Positions 13,367 through 14,336 of a DNA stretch of 14,336 bases are shown one piece after another (position 1 is the first letter of the stretch; each line of letters opens with the position of its first letter). Where the stretch lies: NCBI GenBank assembly GCA_002343395.1, contig DDSN01000139.1:1-14336 (forward strand). Reading direction: 5' to 3'. The notes beneath the pieces are model-generated. The model searched no databases and was not told where the DNA came from. It saw only the letters and a list, made by a program, of their open reading frames with translations. Source of the DNA: Hyphomonadaceae bacterium UBA2389 (lineage in GTDB: Bacteria; Pseudomonadota; Alphaproteobacteria; Caulobacterales; Aquidulcibacteraceae). Position numbers and translations under genes: made by a program.

Positions 13367-14197
13367 TCATAAACCAACAAGCGCGCGTACATCCTCCGGC
13401 GTTTTGCCGGACTCGCGAAGCGCCAGCAATGTGGCGCTTTGATCGCGCTTTGCCAGCCGCTTGCTGTCGGCGCCCAGAACGAGCCGATGGTGTTGATAGC
13501 GAGGCTGAGGAAGGTCGAGCAAGCTCTGCAGCAGTACGTGGAGGTGCGCCGCCTCGCGAAGGTCCTCGCCTCGGATCACATGCGTGACGCCTTGGAGCGC
13601 ATCGTCCCAGACGGAAGCCAGATGGTAGCTTGCGGGAAAATCCTTCCGAGCGAGGATGACGTCGCCCAGGCGTTCGGGGTCCGCGCGCACCGGGCCGGTT
13701 TCATCCTGGAAGACCAAGGCGAAGTAAGCAGGCCCCAAGGCGGCCCGCGCTTTCTTCAGTGAGAGTCGCCATGCATAGGCTTCGCCGGACGCTAATTTTT
13801 CGGACTCTTCGTCGGCGGGCAGTGGGTCGCCGCGAAAGACATCGGTCGCCGCGCCATGCGGCGCTGACGCGATGGTCTCCGCGATGTCCCGACGCGTTCG
13901 GAAGCACCGGTACACTAGGCCGCGGTCGATCAGTTGCTGCAGGACGCGCGCGTAGTCGGCCATGTGTTCGGATTGGCGACGAACCGGCGTTTCCCACGCG
14001 ACGCCGAGCCAGGCGAGGTCGTCAAGGATCGCAGCTTCAAATTCGGGCCGGGCGCGCGCCTGATCAATGTCCTCAATCCGCAGGACAAAGCGCCCACCAA
14101 CGGCTCGCGCCGCGTCGTGGGCGGTCAGCGCGGAGAGCGCGTGGCCCAAGTGGAGGCGTCCCGTTGGTGATGGAGCGAAGCGGGTGACGAAGGTCAT
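13367..14197 (-). CDS. gluQ: Glutamyl-Q tRNA(Asp) synthetase
   Basis: A 276-aa truncated paralogue of glutamyl-tRNA synthetase without the anticodon-binding domain. It activates glutamate and attaches it to queuosine at position 34 of tRNA-Asp. Seen: RFAPSPTGRLHLGHALSAL (6-24) with the HIGH-type HLGH (16-19), LRIEDIDQAR (39-48), the Y191/H192 region, VIRGEDLREA (208-217), and the KMSK-equivalent SKRLAKR (245-251). Length is slightly under the family norm of about 290-300. The zinc site of the family is not intact: only Cys98 remains in YRCFRTRRDI, the paired Cys of the CxC is Arg, and the later Cys is absent. The ATG at 14197 begins exactly at the conserved N-terminus; no Shine-Dalgarno is visible. 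It could be confused with full GltX, but the length excludes that. Confidence 0.93.
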   Translation of the reverse strand: MTFVTRFAPSPTGRLHLGHALSALTAHDAARAVGGRFVLRIEDIDQARARPEFEAAILDDLAWLGVAWETPVRRQSEHMADYARVLQQLIDRGLVYRCFRTRRDIAETIASAPHGAATDVFRGDPLPADEESEKLASGEAYAWRLSLKKARAALGPAYFALVFQDETGPVRADPERLGDVILARKDFPASYHLASVWDDALQGVTHVIRGEDLREAAHLHVLLQSLLDLPQPRYQHHRLVLGADSKRLAKRDQSATLLALRESGKTPEDVRALVGL

Positions 14198-14336
14198 TGG
14201 TGGGCGGCAATCTAGTGGCGCGGTGAGTGCTCCGCCAATGCGCCAGTGATTCGCGCGGGCGAAGGGCAGACTTTCCGGGGTGGCGGCCGCAACGAGCCTC
14301 GGGGAGGCCCAGTCTGGCAGGGGCGGGGGATTGAAA
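14198..14336. other. Upstream region of gluQ at the window edge; no gene recognised
   Basis: 139 bp of very GC-rich sequence with no clear coding frame. The last bases, read on the minus strand, end in CCGCCCCTGCCA, like the 3' end of a tRNA-Trp, but the preceding T-loop is two bases short, so no tRNA is called. The window stops here, so a feature beginning just outside cannot be excluded. Confidence 0.4.

Noticed and set aside
14315..14336. Minus-strand sequence ending CCGCCCCTGCCA, like the 3' end of tRNA-Trp
   Set aside because: From the T-loop-like TTC onward the arm is two bases too short for a tRNA, and the rest lies outside the window.
14325..14336. GGGGGATTGAAA at the very end, similar to the end of some CRISPR repeats
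   Set aside because: Only one partial copy is present and nothing upstream repeats; no array can be claimed.
14198..14336. GGAAAGTC on the minus strand, as in RNase P RNA
   Set aside because: Flanking bases do not match the conserved RNase P context and no other conserved blocks are present.

Overview
The window looks like chromosomal DNA from a GC-rich alphaproteobacterium, most likely of the Caulobacterales/Hyphomonadaceae type. The support is the gene content: a minimal PutA without a DNA-binding domain, a fold-III ornithine decarboxylase with a long structured leader, a deoxyhypusine-synthase-like polyamine enzyme, GluQ, and a beta-lactamase-fold serine hydrolase with its small partner module. 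There is no rRNA, convincing tRNA, insertion sequence, prophage or CRISPR array. The genome assignment is inference from gene families, not from a marker gene.

Layout. (1) 1-3.7 kb is polyamine-related. A DHS-like gene runs off the left edge on the minus strand, and an ornithine decarboxylase lies on the same strand at 2476-3672. Between them, on the plus strand, are a short-chain dehydrogenase (1073-1846) and a small tail-anchored protein with a degenerate TIR-like fold (1961-2479). (2) 3673-4141 is a 470-bp divergent intergenic region. Its ODC side can be read as a roughly 215-nt structured 5' leader with two copies of one hairpin motif 125 nt apart, preceded by a plausible promoter. Its pst side carries a Pho-box-like site. 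(3) 4142-6246 is pstC-pstA, phosphate ABC transporter permeases without pstS, pstB or phoU. A convergent glycosyltransferase follows (6248-7498) of the kind that makes phosphate-free glycolipids. (4) 7577-10600 is putA, followed by a small DUF4870-like membrane protein. (5) 11.1-12.9 kb holds a divergent pair: a small secreted/anchored Cys-containing protein and a serine hydrolase, the latter overlapping a 95-aa unknown gene. (6) 12.9-14.2 kb, minus strand, is gluQ followed by a 143-aa unknown gene.

How the genes fit together: ODC makes putrescine and the DHS-like enzyme probably uses putrescine or a related amine to make a longer polyamine such as homospermidine. PstC and PstA form the membrane channel of high-affinity phosphate uptake and are probably PhoB-controlled. 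The adjacent glycosyltransferase may belong to phosphate-saving membrane remodelling. PutA oxidises proline to glutamate. GluQ glutamylates queuosine in tRNA-Asp.

The most interesting item is the tandem-motif leader upstream of ODC. Its orientation is supported independently by a GAAA tetraloop and a G-U-compatible helix that exist only on the ODC strand. Alphaproteobacterial ODC genes are known to carry a structured leader (the 'speF' RNA), so this may be a member of that class or a new one. I could not check it against a covariance model. A second recurrent oddity is very tight convergent gene packing: two gene pairs end on the same CTAG, which supplies TAG on both strands.
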